Source: Streptomyces sp. NRRL WC-3742 (GTDB taxonomy: Bacteria > Actinomycetota > Actinomycetes > Streptomycetales > Streptomycetaceae). Taken from it: a stretch of 64,000 nucleotides of DNA. Position numbers and translations under genes: made by a program. This document shows positions 48,220 through 57,150 of this stretch, piece by piece (the first letter of the stretch is position 1; each line of letters starts with the position of its first letter). The notes under the pieces were generated by a model that saw nothing but the letters and a program-made list of their open reading frames with translations, was not told the DNA's origin and did not search any database. The DNA is taken from contig NZ_JOCF01000060.1 in assembly GCF_000720635.1 (NCBI RefSeq), positions 50,282 through 114,281 on the forward strand. Direction: 5' to 3'.

Positions 48220-49919
48220 CCCCCGAGCCCCTGGGCCCCGTCCTGGCCGAGGTCCGCGACCTGGTCGTCGACTTCCCCGTCGGCGACGGCCACCTGCGCG
48301 CCGTCGACGGCCTGGACTTCACCCTGACGGACGGACAGGCCCTCGGCATCGTCGGCGAGTCCGGCTCCGGCAAGAGCACCGTCGCCCACGCCCTGCTCGG
48401 CCTCCACCGGGGCACCGGCGCCCGCGTCGGCGGCTCCGTCCGGATCGCCGGCGTCGACGCCGTCACCGCCGAGGGCGAGGAACTGCGGCGCCTGCGCGGC
48501 GGGTTGGCGGCCATGGTCTTCCAGGACCCGCTCTCCGCCCTCGACCCGTACTACGCCGTCGGCGACCAGATCGCCGAGGTCGTCCGGGTCCACCGGCCCG
48601 TCTCCCGCCGGGCCGCCGGGGCCCGGGCCGTCGAGGTGCTCGACCGGGTCGGCATCGCCGACGCGGCACGGCGCTCGCGTTCGCGCCCGCACGAGTTCAG
48701 CGGCGGGATGCGCCAGCGGGTGCTCATCGCAATGGCCCTGGCCTGCGAGCCCCGGCTGCTGGTCGCCGACGAGCCGACGACCGCGCTGGACGTCACGGTC
48801 CAGGCCCAGATCCTCGACCTGCTGCACGAGCTGCGCGCCGAGACCGGGGCCGGGCTGGTCCTGGTCACCCACGACCTGGGCGTGGTCGCCGGGAGCGTCG
48901 ACCGCGTCCTGGTGATGAGGGACGGCCGGGCGGTGGAGCACGGCCCGGTCACCGAGGTGCTGGGCGCCCCGCGCGAGCCGTACACCCGCGCCCTGCTCTC
49001 CTCCGTCCCCCGCGTCGACGCGCCGGTGGTCCACGACGGCGCGCCGGTGGTCCACGAAGGCTCGAGCGGGCCCGCCGAGGGCGAGGTCCTGCTCGAAGCC
49101 ACCGACCTGCGCCGGGAGTTCGCCACGCGGGGCGGTCTCGCCCGGCGCACCGCCCCGCTGGCCGCCGTGGACGGCATCTCGCTGACCGTGCGGGCCGGCG
49201 AGACCCTGGGCGTGGTCGGCGAGTCCGGCTCCGGGAAGACCACGCTCGGGCGGATGCTCGTCCGGCTGCTGGAGCCCACCGGCGGCCGCCTCCACTACCG
49301 CGGCCGCGACATCGGCGCCCTCGGGGAGAAGGAACTGCGCCCGCTGCGACGGGAGTTGCAGATGGTCTTCCAGGACCCGGTCTCCTCGCTCAACCCGCGC
49401 CGCACCATCGGCGAGTCCGTGGCCGACCCGCTGCGCGTCGCCGGCGAGCGCGACGAGCGCCGCATCCGCACCCGGGTCGGCGACCTCCTCGAACGCGTGG
49501 GTCTGGACGCCGACTGGTACCACCGCTACCCGCACGAGTTCTCCGGCGGCCAGCGCCAGCGCGTCGGCATCGCCCGGGCCCTGGCTCCCCGGCCGCGCCT
49601 GCTCGTCTGCGACGAACCCGTCTCGGCGCTGGACGTCAGCACCCAGGCCCAGGTCATCGCCCTGCTGGGCGAGCTCCAGCGCGACCTCGGCCTCGCCCTG
49701 GTCTTCATCTCCCACGACCTGGCCGTGGTCCGACAGGTGAGCCACCGCGTCGCGGTGATGCGCGAGGGCCGGATCGTCGAACAGGGCGAGGCTTCCACCG
49801 TCTACGAGGCGCCCCGACACCCGTACACCAAGGCCCTGCTGGCCGCCGTCCCCGTCCTCGACCCCAGCGAGGCCACCGCCCGCCGCCACACCCGCCTGGC
49901 GGCCGGCACTCTCGCCTGA
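48216..49919 (+). CDS. ABC transporter fused tandem ATPase (DppD-DppF type)
   Basis: 567 residues with two complete nucleotide-binding domains. The first (about 1-270) has [18 protein letters not shown] and DEPTTALD. The second (about 285-560) has [18 protein letters not shown] and DEPVSALD. Most peptide importers encode these as two proteins; the fusion is common in actinomycetes. It is the last gene of the transporter operon and is followed at once by a strong hairpin. Confidence 0.95.
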   Translation: MTPEPLGPVLAEVRDLVVDFPVGDGHLRAVDGLDFTLTDGQALGIVGESGSGKSTVAHALLGLHRGTGARVGGSVRIAGVDAVTAEGEELRRLRGGLAAMVFQDPLSALDPYYAVGDQIAEVVRVHRPVSRRAAGARAVEVLDRVGIADAARRSRSRPHEFSGGMRQRVLIAMALACEPRLLVADEPTTALDVTVQAQILDLLHELRAETGAGLVLVTHDLGVVAGSVDRVLVMRDGRAVEHGPVTEVLGAPREPYTRALLSSVPRVDAPVVHDGAPVVHEGSSGPAEGEVLLEATDLRREFATRGGLARRTAPLAAVDGISLTVRAGETLGVVGESGSGKTTLGRMLVRLLEPTGGRLHYRGRDIGALGEKELRPLRRELQMVFQDPVSSLNPRRTIGESVADPLRVAGERDERRIRTRVGDLLERVGLDADWYHRYPHEFSGGQRQRVGIARALAPRPRLLVCDEPVSALDVSTQAQVIALLGELQRDLGLALVFISHDLAVVRQVSHRVAVMREGRIVEQGEASTVYEAPRHPYTKALLAAVPVLDPSEATARRHTRLAAGTLA

Positions 49920-49920
49920 G

Positions 49921-49966
49921 GCCGGGGCCGCCGCCCGCACCCCCGTGGCGGGCGCCCGGCCCCGGC
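49921..49966. terminator. GC-rich hairpin between convergent ABC and secreted-protein genes
   Basis: GCCGGGGCC-GCCGCCCGC pairs with GCGGGC-GCCCGGCCCCGGC with a small bulge, filling the 55-base gap; likely bidirectional. Confidence 0.65.
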
Positions 49967-49974
49967 GCAGGGCG

Positions 49975-50511
49975 TCAGGCGAGGGTCTCGCAGAGGTTCT
50001 CCACCCGGTTCTGGGCCAGGACCTGGACGTTCTTGTCCGGGTGCACCAGCAGGGCCGCGCCGCCGCTGAAGACGAAGGCGCCGGGCGCGTGGTACGGGTT
50101 GCCGGGGTGGATCCTGGCGGAGATGTGGGAGTCGCCCGGCACCTCCCAGACGGTGCTGCCGTCCGGTAGGCGGTACTCGGTGGCGTCGCCGCTCTGGTCG
50201 CGTACGGTCTGGGCGCCGGTGTCGAGGTTGGTGTAGCGCAGGAACAGCGGGCCGCGCCAGAGGACCTCCGCCGGTGAGCCGTCGGGGTAGCGGGCGACGG
50301 TCCTGGTCTCCTCCCCTTCCAGCACGTGGGTGATGTGCAGGTGGAACGGGCAGACCGTCCCGGCGGGCGCGTCGGTGTCCTGGCCGTGGTAGGGCACCCA
50401 GCCGTCGTCGGAGCCGGCCGCCTGCGCGGCCGGGGCGGCCAGCAGCAGGACGGAGGTCGCGAGGGCCGCGACGAGGGCGGCCGGGCGGGTGAGGTACGGG
50501 CGCAGGCGCAT
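49975..50511 (-). CDS. Secreted protein of unknown function
   Basis: 178 residues from the ATG at 50,511 (GGAGG 6 bases upstream). A Sec signal peptide (about 1-31, ending AAPAAQAAG) is followed by a soluble region of beta-rich appearance, with Cys at about 53 (TVCPFHLHIT) and near the C-terminus (NLCETLA) that could pair. I recognise no family. It is divergent from the winged-helix regulator, which may control it. Confidence 0.75.
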   Translation of the reverse strand: MRLRPYLTRPAALVAALATSVLLLAAPAAQAAGSDDGWVPYHGQDTDAPAGTVCPFHLHITHVLEGEETRTVARYPDGSPAEVLWRGPLFLRYTNLDTGAQTVRDQSGDATEYRLPDGSTVWEVPGDSHISARIHPGNPYHAPGAFVFSGGAALLVHPDKNVQVLAQNRVENLCETLA

Positions 50512-50648
50512 GGGAAGCCTCCAGGACGTCGGGGCGGCCGCGTGCGGGCCCTCTGCCCCCGCGGCCGTGCACCGGTTATCGTCGGGCCGGGGCCGCGCCG
50601 TCGCGATGCTTTCGGCCCCAGCCGAAAGGTCCGGGGGCACGGGGAGGG

Positions 50649-51719
50649 GTGAGTACGGGCGTGGTGCTGCGCATCCACTTCACGGCCGAGGACCTGCTCG
50701 GCACCCGGTTCGCGGACGCCCCAGCGCCGCTGCTGGAGCTCGAACTGGCCGTCGCCATGCTCCAACGCCGCGACGTGGGCGCCGAGTTCGCCCGTCGCAA
50801 CCGGCTGCTCGGCGCCGCGGCCGCCCGCTCCGTCGCGCCGCTGAGCGAGCTCGTCCCGCCCTCCGGCACGGGCCCGTTCTTCCTCGACCCGCTCACCGTC
50901 GACCTGGAGCACGGGCTGGAGGCCGTACGCTCCTCCGCCAACACGCTGGTGCGCAGCGAGCTCGCCCGCGTCCACCGCAACGGACTGCCCGTCACCGCCC
51001 TGATGCGCGCCCTCGCGGACGAGGACCGGCAAGCCTGGCAGTACCTGGAGGGCAGCCTGCGCGCCGCCCACGCCGTACTGATCGACGCGGCCTGGTCCCG
51101 GCTGCGCGTCGGCTTCGACACCGACCTCGCCTGGCGCTGGCGCGTGCAGCGCGAGCAGGGGCTGCGCGGGATGCTGGCGGGCCTGTACCCGGGCAGCCGG
51201 TGGCGCGACGGCACCCTGGAGATCGCCGTCGCGCGGCAGGCCGACTACCGGCTGGAGGGCGGCGGCGTGTTGCTGATGCCGTCCGCGCAGTGGACCGGGG
51301 AGCCGCTGTGCGGCCTGCTGCCGAGCGGGGAGCTGCTGCTGCTCTACCCGGCGCTCACCCCGCTGCCCTACCTCGCCGAGCAGTCCCCGGCGCCGGGCGC
51401 GGACCCGGACGAGCCGGTGGCGGCCCTGCTCGGCCGGACCCGCTCGGCCGTCCTGCGCCTGACGCTGCGCGAGCCGACCACCGGTCAGCTCGCCCGCGAG
51501 CTGGGCATCTCGGCGGCCAGCGCCTCCGAGCACGCCCGGGCGCTGCGCCGGGCCGGGCTGGTGAACACCGTACGGGCCGGGCGCGCGGTGCGGCACAGCT
51601 GCACCCTGCTCGGCCACCGGCTGCTCGCCGCCGCGGCGGAACCGGCGGCGACACCGGCGGCGCCGAGGACGGCACCCAGGACGGCACAGGCGGCGGGTCG
51701 CACTGCTCCCCTCGCATGA
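50649..51719 (+). CDS. Winged-helix (ArsR-like) regulator, DUF5937-type
   Basis: About 356 residues. It begins VVLRIHFTAEDLLGTRFADAP, a start shared by large Streptomyces ArsR-type regulators, and ends with a winged helix (about 255-330: [33 protein letters not shown]). The Ala/Pro/Thr-rich tail looks disordered. GTG codons at 50,649, 50,661 and 50,664 are all possible; GGGGAGGGG at 50,641-50,649 better fits the later two. Probably regulates itself or the divergent secreted-protein gene. Confidence 0.82.
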   Translation: MSTGVVLRIHFTAEDLLGTRFADAPAPLLELELAVAMLQRRDVGAEFARRNRLLGAAAARSVAPLSELVPPSGTGPFFLDPLTVDLEHGLEAVRSSANTLVRSELARVHRNGLPVTALMRALADEDRQAWQYLEGSLRAAHAVLIDAAWSRLRVGFDTDLAWRWRVQREQGLRGMLAGLYPGSRWRDGTLEIAVARQADYRLEGGGVLLMPSAQWTGEPLCGLLPSGELLLLYPALTPLPYLAEQSPAPGADPDEPVAALLGRTRSAVLRLTLREPTTGQLARELGISAASASEHARALRRAGLVNTVRAGRAVRHSCTLLGHRLLAAAAEPAATPAAPRTAPRTAQAAGRTAPLA

Positions 51720-51830
51720 AGCTGTCGCCGCGTCGCCCGTAGGTGCGCACCCGATCGACGGATCGTCCTCACAATGGGCCCTCGGCCGGACCTCGACGTC
51801 CACGGCACACCGGAGACCAGGGCGGATCAC

Positions 51831-53498
51831 ATGACGCGACTCAGTTCACCGACGCACCGGCGACCCAGCCGACCCGGGCGACCCAGCCGATCCAGGGGAG
51901 AGAGGAGGACACGGGCGCTGCGCCGGCTGAAGGCGGGGGCCGCCCTGGCGGCGGGCCTGCTGCTGCTCGGCTTCGCGGCGCCGGCGCAGGCCGTCGACCC
52001 CACCGTCTCGATCAACAACAAGCGCACCGGGTGGGACGCGAGCGAGCCGAACCTCTCCCCCGCCAAGGTCTCCTCCTCGGCCTTCGGACAGCGCTGGTCC
52101 ACCCCGGTGAACGGCGCGGTGCTGGCCCAGCCGCTGGTCACCGGGTCGAACGTGATCGCCGCGACCGAGAACAACTACGTCTACGGCATCGACCCCGCCA
52201 CCGGCAAGACCAACTGGACCCGCCAACTCGGCCCGGCCTGGCCCACCTCGACCGTCCACTGCAACGACCCCGCCGCGCACACCGGGATCACCGCCACACC
52301 GGTGTACGACCCCGCGTCCAACACGGTCTACACCCTCGGCAAGGCCAACGACGGCCCGGACGCCCAGCACCCCCACTGGTACCTCCACGCGCTGGACGCC
52401 TCCACCGGCGCCGAGCGCACGGGCTGGCCGGTGACCGTCCAGGGCACGCCGACCAACAGCCCCGGCCACCCGTTCAACCCCATGACCGCCAACGGGCGCC
52501 CCGGCCTGCTGCTGATGAACGGCTCCGTGTACGCGGCCTTCGCCTCCTACTGCGACACCGAGCCCTACGTCGGCCAGGTCGCCGGCGTCAACATCGGCTC
52601 CCGCAAGGTCACCCTGTGGTCCACGGAGGCCGGCTCCGACACCATGGAGGGCGGCATCTGGCAGAGCGGCGGCGGGCTGGTCTCGGACGGCGGGGGCCGG
52701 ATCTTCCTCGCCACCGGCAACGGCGCCGGCACGGGCGCCTCGCCGAGCCAGGGCCCCGGCAACCGGCCGCCCGCCCACCTCGGCGAGTCGGTGGTGCGGC
52801 TGGGCGTCAACAGCGACGGCAGCCTCAGCGCCAGGGACTTCTTCAGCCCCACCAACAACCGGACCATGGACACCAACGACACCGACCTCGGCTCCGGCGG
52901 GCCGACGGCCCTGCCGTCCGGGTTCGGCACCGCCGCGCACCCGCACCTGCTGGTGGAGGTCGGCAAGGACGGCCGGGTCTTCCTGCTGGACCGGGACAAC
53001 CTCGGCGGCATGGGCCAGGGCCCGAACGGCACCGACAACCCGGTCAGCATGGCCGGCCCCTTCGAGGGCATCTGGGGCCACCCGGCCGTCTTCGGCGGTG
53101 GCGGCGGCTACATCTACACCGTCGCCACCGACACCGGCAACGGCCGCTCCCCGATGCGGGCGCTCAAGTACAGCGTCAACGGCTCCGGCGTCCCGGTCCT
53201 GACCAGCATCGGCACCAGCAACGAGGGCTTCGGCTACGGCTCCGGCTCGCCCGTGGTCACCTCCAACGGGACGAGCCCCTCCTCCGCGCTGGTCTGGGCC
53301 GTCTGGTCCGGCTCGGGCGCGAACGGTGTCGGCGGCGAACTGCGGGCCTACGACGCCGTGCCCGTCAACGGCGTCATGCACCTGCGCCGCTCCTTCCCGA
53401 TCGGCACGGCGGCCAAGTTCGTGGTGCCGGCGACGGACGGCGGCCGGGTCTTCGTCGGGACCAGGGACGGCCACATCGTGGGCTTCGGCAGCCAGTGA
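51831..53498 (+). CDS. Secreted PQQ-type beta-propeller protein
   Basis: About 555 residues from the ATG at 51,831 (an earlier in-frame ATG at 51,774 is possible). The signal peptide has an Arg-rich n-region and a hydrophobic core ending APAQAVDP. The mature part consists of repeated propeller blades with the PQQ-enzyme repeat flavour: YVYGIDPATGKTNWT, LHALDASTGAERTGW, GRVFLLDRD, GELRAYDAVP, GRVFVGTRDGHIVGFG. It is convergent with a complete pqqABCDE set, so it could be the PQQ-dependent enzyme that uses the cofactor outside the cell. PQQ-binding residues cannot be assigned by eye, and non-enzymatic propellers with the same repeat exist. Confidence 0.8.
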   Translation: MTRLSSPTHRRPSRPGRPSRSRGERRTRALRRLKAGAALAAGLLLLGFAAPAQAVDPTVSINNKRTGWDASEPNLSPAKVSSSAFGQRWSTPVNGAVLAQPLVTGSNVIAATENNYVYGIDPATGKTNWTRQLGPAWPTSTVHCNDPAAHTGITATPVYDPASNTVYTLGKANDGPDAQHPHWYLHALDASTGAERTGWPVTVQGTPTNSPGHPFNPMTANGRPGLLLMNGSVYAAFASYCDTEPYVGQVAGVNIGSRKVTLWSTEAGSDTMEGGIWQSGGGLVSDGGGRIFLATGNGAGTGASPSQGPGNRPPAHLGESVVRLGVNSDGSLSARDFFSPTNNRTMDTNDTDLGSGGPTALPSGFGTAAHPHLLVEVGKDGRVFLLDRDNLGGMGQGPNGTDNPVSMAGPFEGIWGHPAVFGGGGGYIYTVATDTGNGRSPMRALKYSVNGSGVPVLTSIGTSNEGFGYGSGSPVVTSNGTSPSSALVWAVWSGSGANGVGGELRAYDAVPVNGVMHLRRSFPIGTAAKFVVPATDGGRVFVGTRDGHIVGFGSQ

Positions 53499-53515
53499 CC
53501 TGAGTACCGCACGAA

Positions 53516-53548
53516 GGTGCCCCCGACCGCCGGGCGGTCGGGGGCACC
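53516..53548. terminator. 14-bp perfect hairpin, bidirectional terminator
   Basis: GGTGCCCCCGACCG, loop CCGGG, CGGTCGGGGGCACC, in the 75-base gap between the convergent propeller and pqqB genes. Confidence 0.85.
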
Positions 53549-53573
53549 GCTCTTCCCGGGGAGTCCGGTCCTC

Positions 53574-54479
53574 TCAGGGGAGCTCGATCAGCAGGCCGTC
53601 CCGCGCGACCTCGGCGCCCGCCGCCGTCACCTCGGGCGGGGTCCGCCCGGCGAGCGGGTTGGTGTTGTTGAGGTGGGTGTAGAGGTAGCGGGGGCCGGGG
53701 CGGCGGGCGAGGTGGGGCAGCGAGTCCTGGACGGCGAGGTGGCCCATGCCCGGCGAGCGGCGGGCGCCGCCCGTACGTTCGGCGAGTTCCTCGGCGGTGG
53801 CGAAGGTGCCGTCGAGCAGGACCACGTCCGCCCCGGCCACCGCGCCGTCCAGGGCCGGTGTCCATTCGGCCAGCCCCGGGGCGTACACGGCGCAGGCGCC
53901 GGTGCCGTCCTCGGTGAAGCGGTAGCCCGTCACCCAGTCCCCGTGGTCCGGCAGGTGGGCCGCGTACCGGGGGCGCTTGCCGCCGAGCGCGAAGGCTTCC
54001 GCGCGCAGCCCGCCCTCGAGCTCCACGGGCTTGCCCGGGGTGACGGTGTGCCAGTCGGCCCCGGTGTTGGCGGCCCCGGTGCGGTCGGCCCCGGTGTAGG
54101 CGGCCAGCAGCGGGCCCACCGGGAAGGCGTGGTGCAGCGCGTGGCGCACCGGCGCGGTGGCGTGCACGGTGAGGCCGGATGCCTCGCGCAGGGTCAACAG
54201 GCCCAGGGTGTGGTCGAGTTCGCCGCTGGTCAGCAGGACGCCGCGCAGCGGGGTGTCCCGGGTGCCCGGGGCGGGGGCGAGTTCGGGGGCGGCGAGCAGC
54301 TGGGTCCGCAGGTCGGGCGAGGCGTTGACCAGGTACCAGGCGCGGCCGTCGCCGCTGACGGCCAGGCAGTCCTGGCTGCGGGCGTGCCCGCCGTGGCGGG
54401 CGGCGGTGCACTCGGCGCAGCCGCAGTTCCACTGCGGCAGGCCGCCACCGGCGGCCGTCCCGAGGACCCTGATCCTCAC
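53574..54479 (-). CDS. pqqB: PqqB, metallo-beta-lactamase-fold PQQ biosynthesis protein
   Basis: 301 residues from the GTG at 54,479 (GGAGGAAG upstream). It starts RIRVLGTAAGGGLPQWNC and has the structural-zinc pattern CGCAEC of PqqB. The metal-site region reads TSGELDHTLGLLTLRE, and the YTHLNNTNPL loop near the C-terminus is characteristic. PqqB hydroxylates the cross-linked Glu-Tyr intermediate. Last gene of the pqqA-C-DE-B operon, 22 bases after pqqDE. Confidence 0.93.
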   Translation of the reverse strand: MRIRVLGTAAGGGLPQWNCGCAECTAARHGGHARSQDCLAVSGDGRAWYLVNASPDLRTQLLAAPELAPAPGTRDTPLRGVLLTSGELDHTLGLLTLREASGLTVHATAPVRHALHHAFPVGPLLAAYTGADRTGAANTGADWHTVTPGKPVELEGGLRAEAFALGGKRPRYAAHLPDHGDWVTGYRFTEDGTGACAVYAPGLAEWTPALDGAVAGADVVLLDGTFATAEELAERTGGARRSPGMGHLAVQDSLPHLARRPGPRYLYTHLNNTNPLAGRTPPEVTAAGAEVARDGLLIELP

Positions 54480-54501
54480 CCTTCCTCCTCCGTACGGGAC
54501 T

Positions 54502-55878
54502 TCACCGCAGCCGCCGGGGCACCGGGGCGGCCGTCTCGGCGGCCGCGGGCGCGGTGACCAGGTGGTGGTCCGGCGAGAGGCGGCAGGCGGGGTCCGTCGC
54601 GGCCGGGTCGCCGGTGAACTGGTACGCCTGGCAGCGGCAGCCGCCGTGGTCCACCTCGCGCAGCGCGCAGCTGCGGCAGGGCTCCGGCATCCAGTCGGTG
54701 CCCCGGAAGCGGTTGAAGGCGGGCGAGTCGTGCCAGCTCGCCGCCAGTCCGTCGGTGACGGCGTTGGGCACCGCCAGGCCGGGCAGTTGGGCGGCGGCGA
54801 GGCAGGGCAGGACGTCCCCGTTGGGGGCGACCGCCAGTTGCTCGCGGCCCCAGCCGTTCATGCAGGGCTTGACGGTGCCGCCGTGCAGGTCGGCGGCGAC
54901 GTGCACGATCTCGATCCGCCCGCCGTGGCGCTCCCGGGCTGCGGCAACGTCCCGTACGGCCTGGCGGACCTGCTCCTCGCCGGGGGCGAGGTGGGCGCGG
55001 TTGCGCCAGGCCCAGCCGTAGTACTGGACGTGGGCCAACTCGACCCGGTCGGCGCCCAGTTCGACCGCCCGGTCGGCGAGGGCGCCGAGCCGGGCCAGAT
55101 TGCCCCGGTGCAGCACGGCGTTGACGGTCAGCGGCAGGCCCGCGGCGGTGAACTGCCGGGCGGCGGCGAGCTTGCGGTCGTGGGCGGCGATCCCGGCGAC
55201 GGCGTCGGCGCGGCGCGGGTCGGTGTCCTGGAGCGAGAGCTGCACATGGTCGAGGCCCGCCGCGGCGAGTTCCTCGGCGCACCCGGCGGCCAGCGGGAGG
55301 CCACTGGTGACCAGGTTGGTGTAGATCCCCAACTCTCGCGCCCTGGCGATGAGTTGCTTGAGATCCGGGCGCAGCAGCGGCTCGCCGCCGGTCAGGTGGA
55401 GCTGGAGCACGCCGAGCCCGCGGGCCTGCTCGAGGACGCGCAGCCACTGGCCGGTGTCCAGCTCCGCCCGGTAGCGGGACAGGTCGACCGGGTTGGCGCA
55501 GTAGGTGCACTGGAGCGGGCAGCGGTAGGTGAGTTCGGCGATCAGCCCGAGCGGGGCGGGCGCGCGCACCGGGCCGCCGGGCGGGGCGGCCGCCGTCGTC
55601 TCCGGCGCCGGCGCACCGGACCCGTCGAGGGTGAGCAGCCGCCGGTCCGCGAGGTCGGCGAGCAGGGCGCCCACCTGGGCGCCGTCCACGCCCTCGTACT
55701 CCTCGGCGAGCGCGGCGGTGACGGACCGTACGTCGCGGCGCCCGTCGCAGTGCCGCAGCACGGCGGCGGCGGTGTCGTTGAGCAGCAGCACGCCCTCGGG
55801 GTGGAGCAGGGCGCGGCGGCCGCGCACCGGGTCGTGCACCAGCCGGACGCCGGGGCGCAGCCCGGGGGCGCCGTTCAC
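54502..55878 (-). CDS. pqqE: PqqD-PqqE fusion (peptide chaperone plus radical SAM cross-linking enzyme)
   Basis: 458 residues from the GTG at 55,878, overlapping pqqC by 4 bases. Residues about 1-88 form the PqqD RiPP-recognition domain (GLRPGVRLVHDP, HPEGVLLLNDTAAAVL). An Ala/Pro linker follows, then PqqE: radical SAM motif CPLQCTYC, LTGGEPLLRPDL, and a SPASM-type Cys-rich end (CMNGWG, VLPC, CRSCALREVDHGGCRC). PqqE forms the Glu-Tyr carbon-carbon bond in PqqA, with PqqD presenting the peptide; fusing the two is known in some bacteria. Confidence 0.94.
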   Translation of the reverse strand: MNGAPGLRPGVRLVHDPVRGRRALLHPEGVLLLNDTAAAVLRHCDGRRDVRSVTAALAEEYEGVDGAQVGALLADLADRRLLTLDGSGAPAPETTAAAPPGGPVRAPAPLGLIAELTYRCPLQCTYCANPVDLSRYRAELDTGQWLRVLEQARGLGVLQLHLTGGEPLLRPDLKQLIARARELGIYTNLVTSGLPLAAGCAEELAAAGLDHVQLSLQDTDPRRADAVAGIAAHDRKLAAARQFTAAGLPLTVNAVLHRGNLARLGALADRAVELGADRVELAHVQYYGWAWRNRAHLAPGEEQVRQAVRDVAAARERHGGRIEIVHVAADLHGGTVKPCMNGWGREQLAVAPNGDVLPCLAAAQLPGLAVPNAVTDGLAASWHDSPAFNRFRGTDWMPEPCRSCALREVDHGGCRCQAYQFTGDPAATDPACRLSPDHHLVTAPAAAETAAPVPRRLR

Positions 55879-56561
55879 CGCTGCGGCCCGTAGTCGACGG
55901 CGTCCAGCATGGCCCGCAGCACCTCGCACTTGAAGGCCAGCGCGTCCACGGCGGCCTGCTGCTGGGCCCCGGTGACGCAGTGGTCCAGGACGAGTTCCAG
56001 GGTGCGGGCGCTGTCCTCGCGGGCGACGGGGATGCGGTGCTCGAAGTAGGCGTACCCGGCCGGGGCGATCCAGTCGTAGTGCGCGCGCCAGGCGGTGACC
56101 CGGTCGGCCATGTGGTCGGGCGAGAACATCTCGGTGAGCGCCGCGGCCACGCCCTCGGTCCACGGCCGGGTCTGGCAGAAGTGCAGGTACCCGTCCACGG
56201 CGAAGCGCACCCCCCGGGCGACGTGCCGTTCGTCGAGCACCTCCTCGCGTTCCAGGCCCACGGCCTCGGCGAGGGCCAGCCAGTCCGCCAGCCCGCCCTC
56301 CGCGCCGGTTCCGTCCTGGTAGGCGAGCCGGCCCGCCCAGGCCCGACGGACCTGCGGCAGCGGGCAGTTGGCGATGATCGCGGCGTTCTTGCGGGTCAGG
56401 CAGAGCTGGTAGTACCACCGGTTGGCGACCCAGCGCCGCAGCTCCGGTGGCGTACAGCCACCGGAGTGCAGGCGCAGGTGGAACGGGTGGGTGTCCCAGT
56501 ACCGTCCGCGCAGCTCGTACAGCCTGGCTGCGAACCGCTCACGGCTCAGCGGTCGCGCCAC
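55875..56561 (-). CDS. pqqC: PqqC, pyrroloquinoline-quinone synthase
   Basis: 228 residues from the GTG at 56,561; the exact start is uncertain because no strong ribosome site is seen and the gene overlaps pqqA by 16 bases. A heme-oxygenase-like helical bundle with RYWDTHPFHLRLHSG, ANRWYYQLCLTRKNAAI, GGLADWLALAEAVGL and the late HRIPVAREDS is typical of PqqC. It performs the final ring closure and oxidation to PQQ. Length is normal for the family. Confidence 0.94.
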   Translation of the reverse strand: MARPLSRERFAARLYELRGRYWDTHPFHLRLHSGGCTPPELRRWVANRWYYQLCLTRKNAAIIANCPLPQVRRAWAGRLAYQDGTGAEGGLADWLALAEAVGLEREEVLDERHVARGVRFAVDGYLHFCQTRPWTEGVAAALTEMFSPDHMADRVTAWRAHYDWIAPAGYAYFEHRIPVAREDSARTLELVLDHCVTGAQQQAAVDALAFKCEVLRAMLDAVDYGPQR

Positions 56562-56713
56562 GTCGAGGCCCGTCCGGCGTACGCGGTGACCTCGGCGCCC
56601 GTACGGTGGCACTCCACCGCGGGCGCGGACCAGACGGGCCTGGCACCCGCCGGAGCGGCCGCGGGCGCGGCACTGGCTCCCGGTGACGGTTTCGGAGTTC
56701 GGGCGGCATCCAT
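56546..56713 (-). CDS. pqqA: PqqA precursor peptide with an extended N-terminus
   Basis: 55 residues from the ATG at 56,713 (GGAGG 4 bases upstream). The core reads GAEVTAYAG: Glu41 and Tyr45 in the required ExxxY spacing that PqqE cross-links. Trp28 (VWSAP) sits upstream, as in the W-x-P pattern of other PqqA peptides. Typical PqqA has about 23-30 residues; here about 25 Ala/Pro/Gly-rich residues are added at the front. It is first gene of the pqq operon. Confidence 0.88.
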   Translation of the reverse strand: MDAARTPKPSPGASAAPAAAPAGARPVWSAPAVECHRTGAEVTAYAGRASTWRDR

Positions 56714-56982
56714 GGTGCCTCCTCGGTCGGGATTCCCGGCCGCGGAACCCGGGCCGGAGAGAGCACGGCAGCCCTCTGCCCGGACGCTACGATCCCCCGC
56801 GTCCGCGCGCCGCCCGAGAAAGCCCGGAACACCTCGCCGCACACACCCGAAACACACCCGGGACACACCCGAACGAGCCCCCCGAGGCCCCCAGGGCCCG
56901 CCGATCCCCCGAACGAACCGCCCGCACGAACCCCCGCCCGCGCCCCCGCGCGGCGCTCACCCGCTCGGGTGAGAGAAGAAGA

Positions 56983-57052
56983 GGTGGAGATAGGATTCGA
57001 ACCCATGTAAACGGCCCTGCAAGCCGCTGCCTCACCGCTCGGCCACTCCACC
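56983..57052 (-). tRNA. tRNA-Cys (GCA)
   Basis: On the minus strand a 7-bp acceptor stem GGTGGAG/CTCCACC, anticodon loop TTGCAGG (anticodon GCA), T-arm GGGTTCGAATCC. No CCA is encoded. The flanking gaps (56,714-56,982 and 57,053-57,150) show no other gene. Confidence 0.95.
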
Positions 57053-57150
57053 GTGGCAACACGGAGGACACTACGCAGCCGCGACGCCCGGACACCGACG
57101 GCGCACGGGCACCTCACCCGAACGGCCCCGGTCGCGGACCGGGCGGAGCG

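Noticed and set aside
56983..57052. tRNA-Cys as attachment site of an integrated element
   Set aside because: No integrase, no repeated tRNA 3' end and no plasmid genes are seen nearby.
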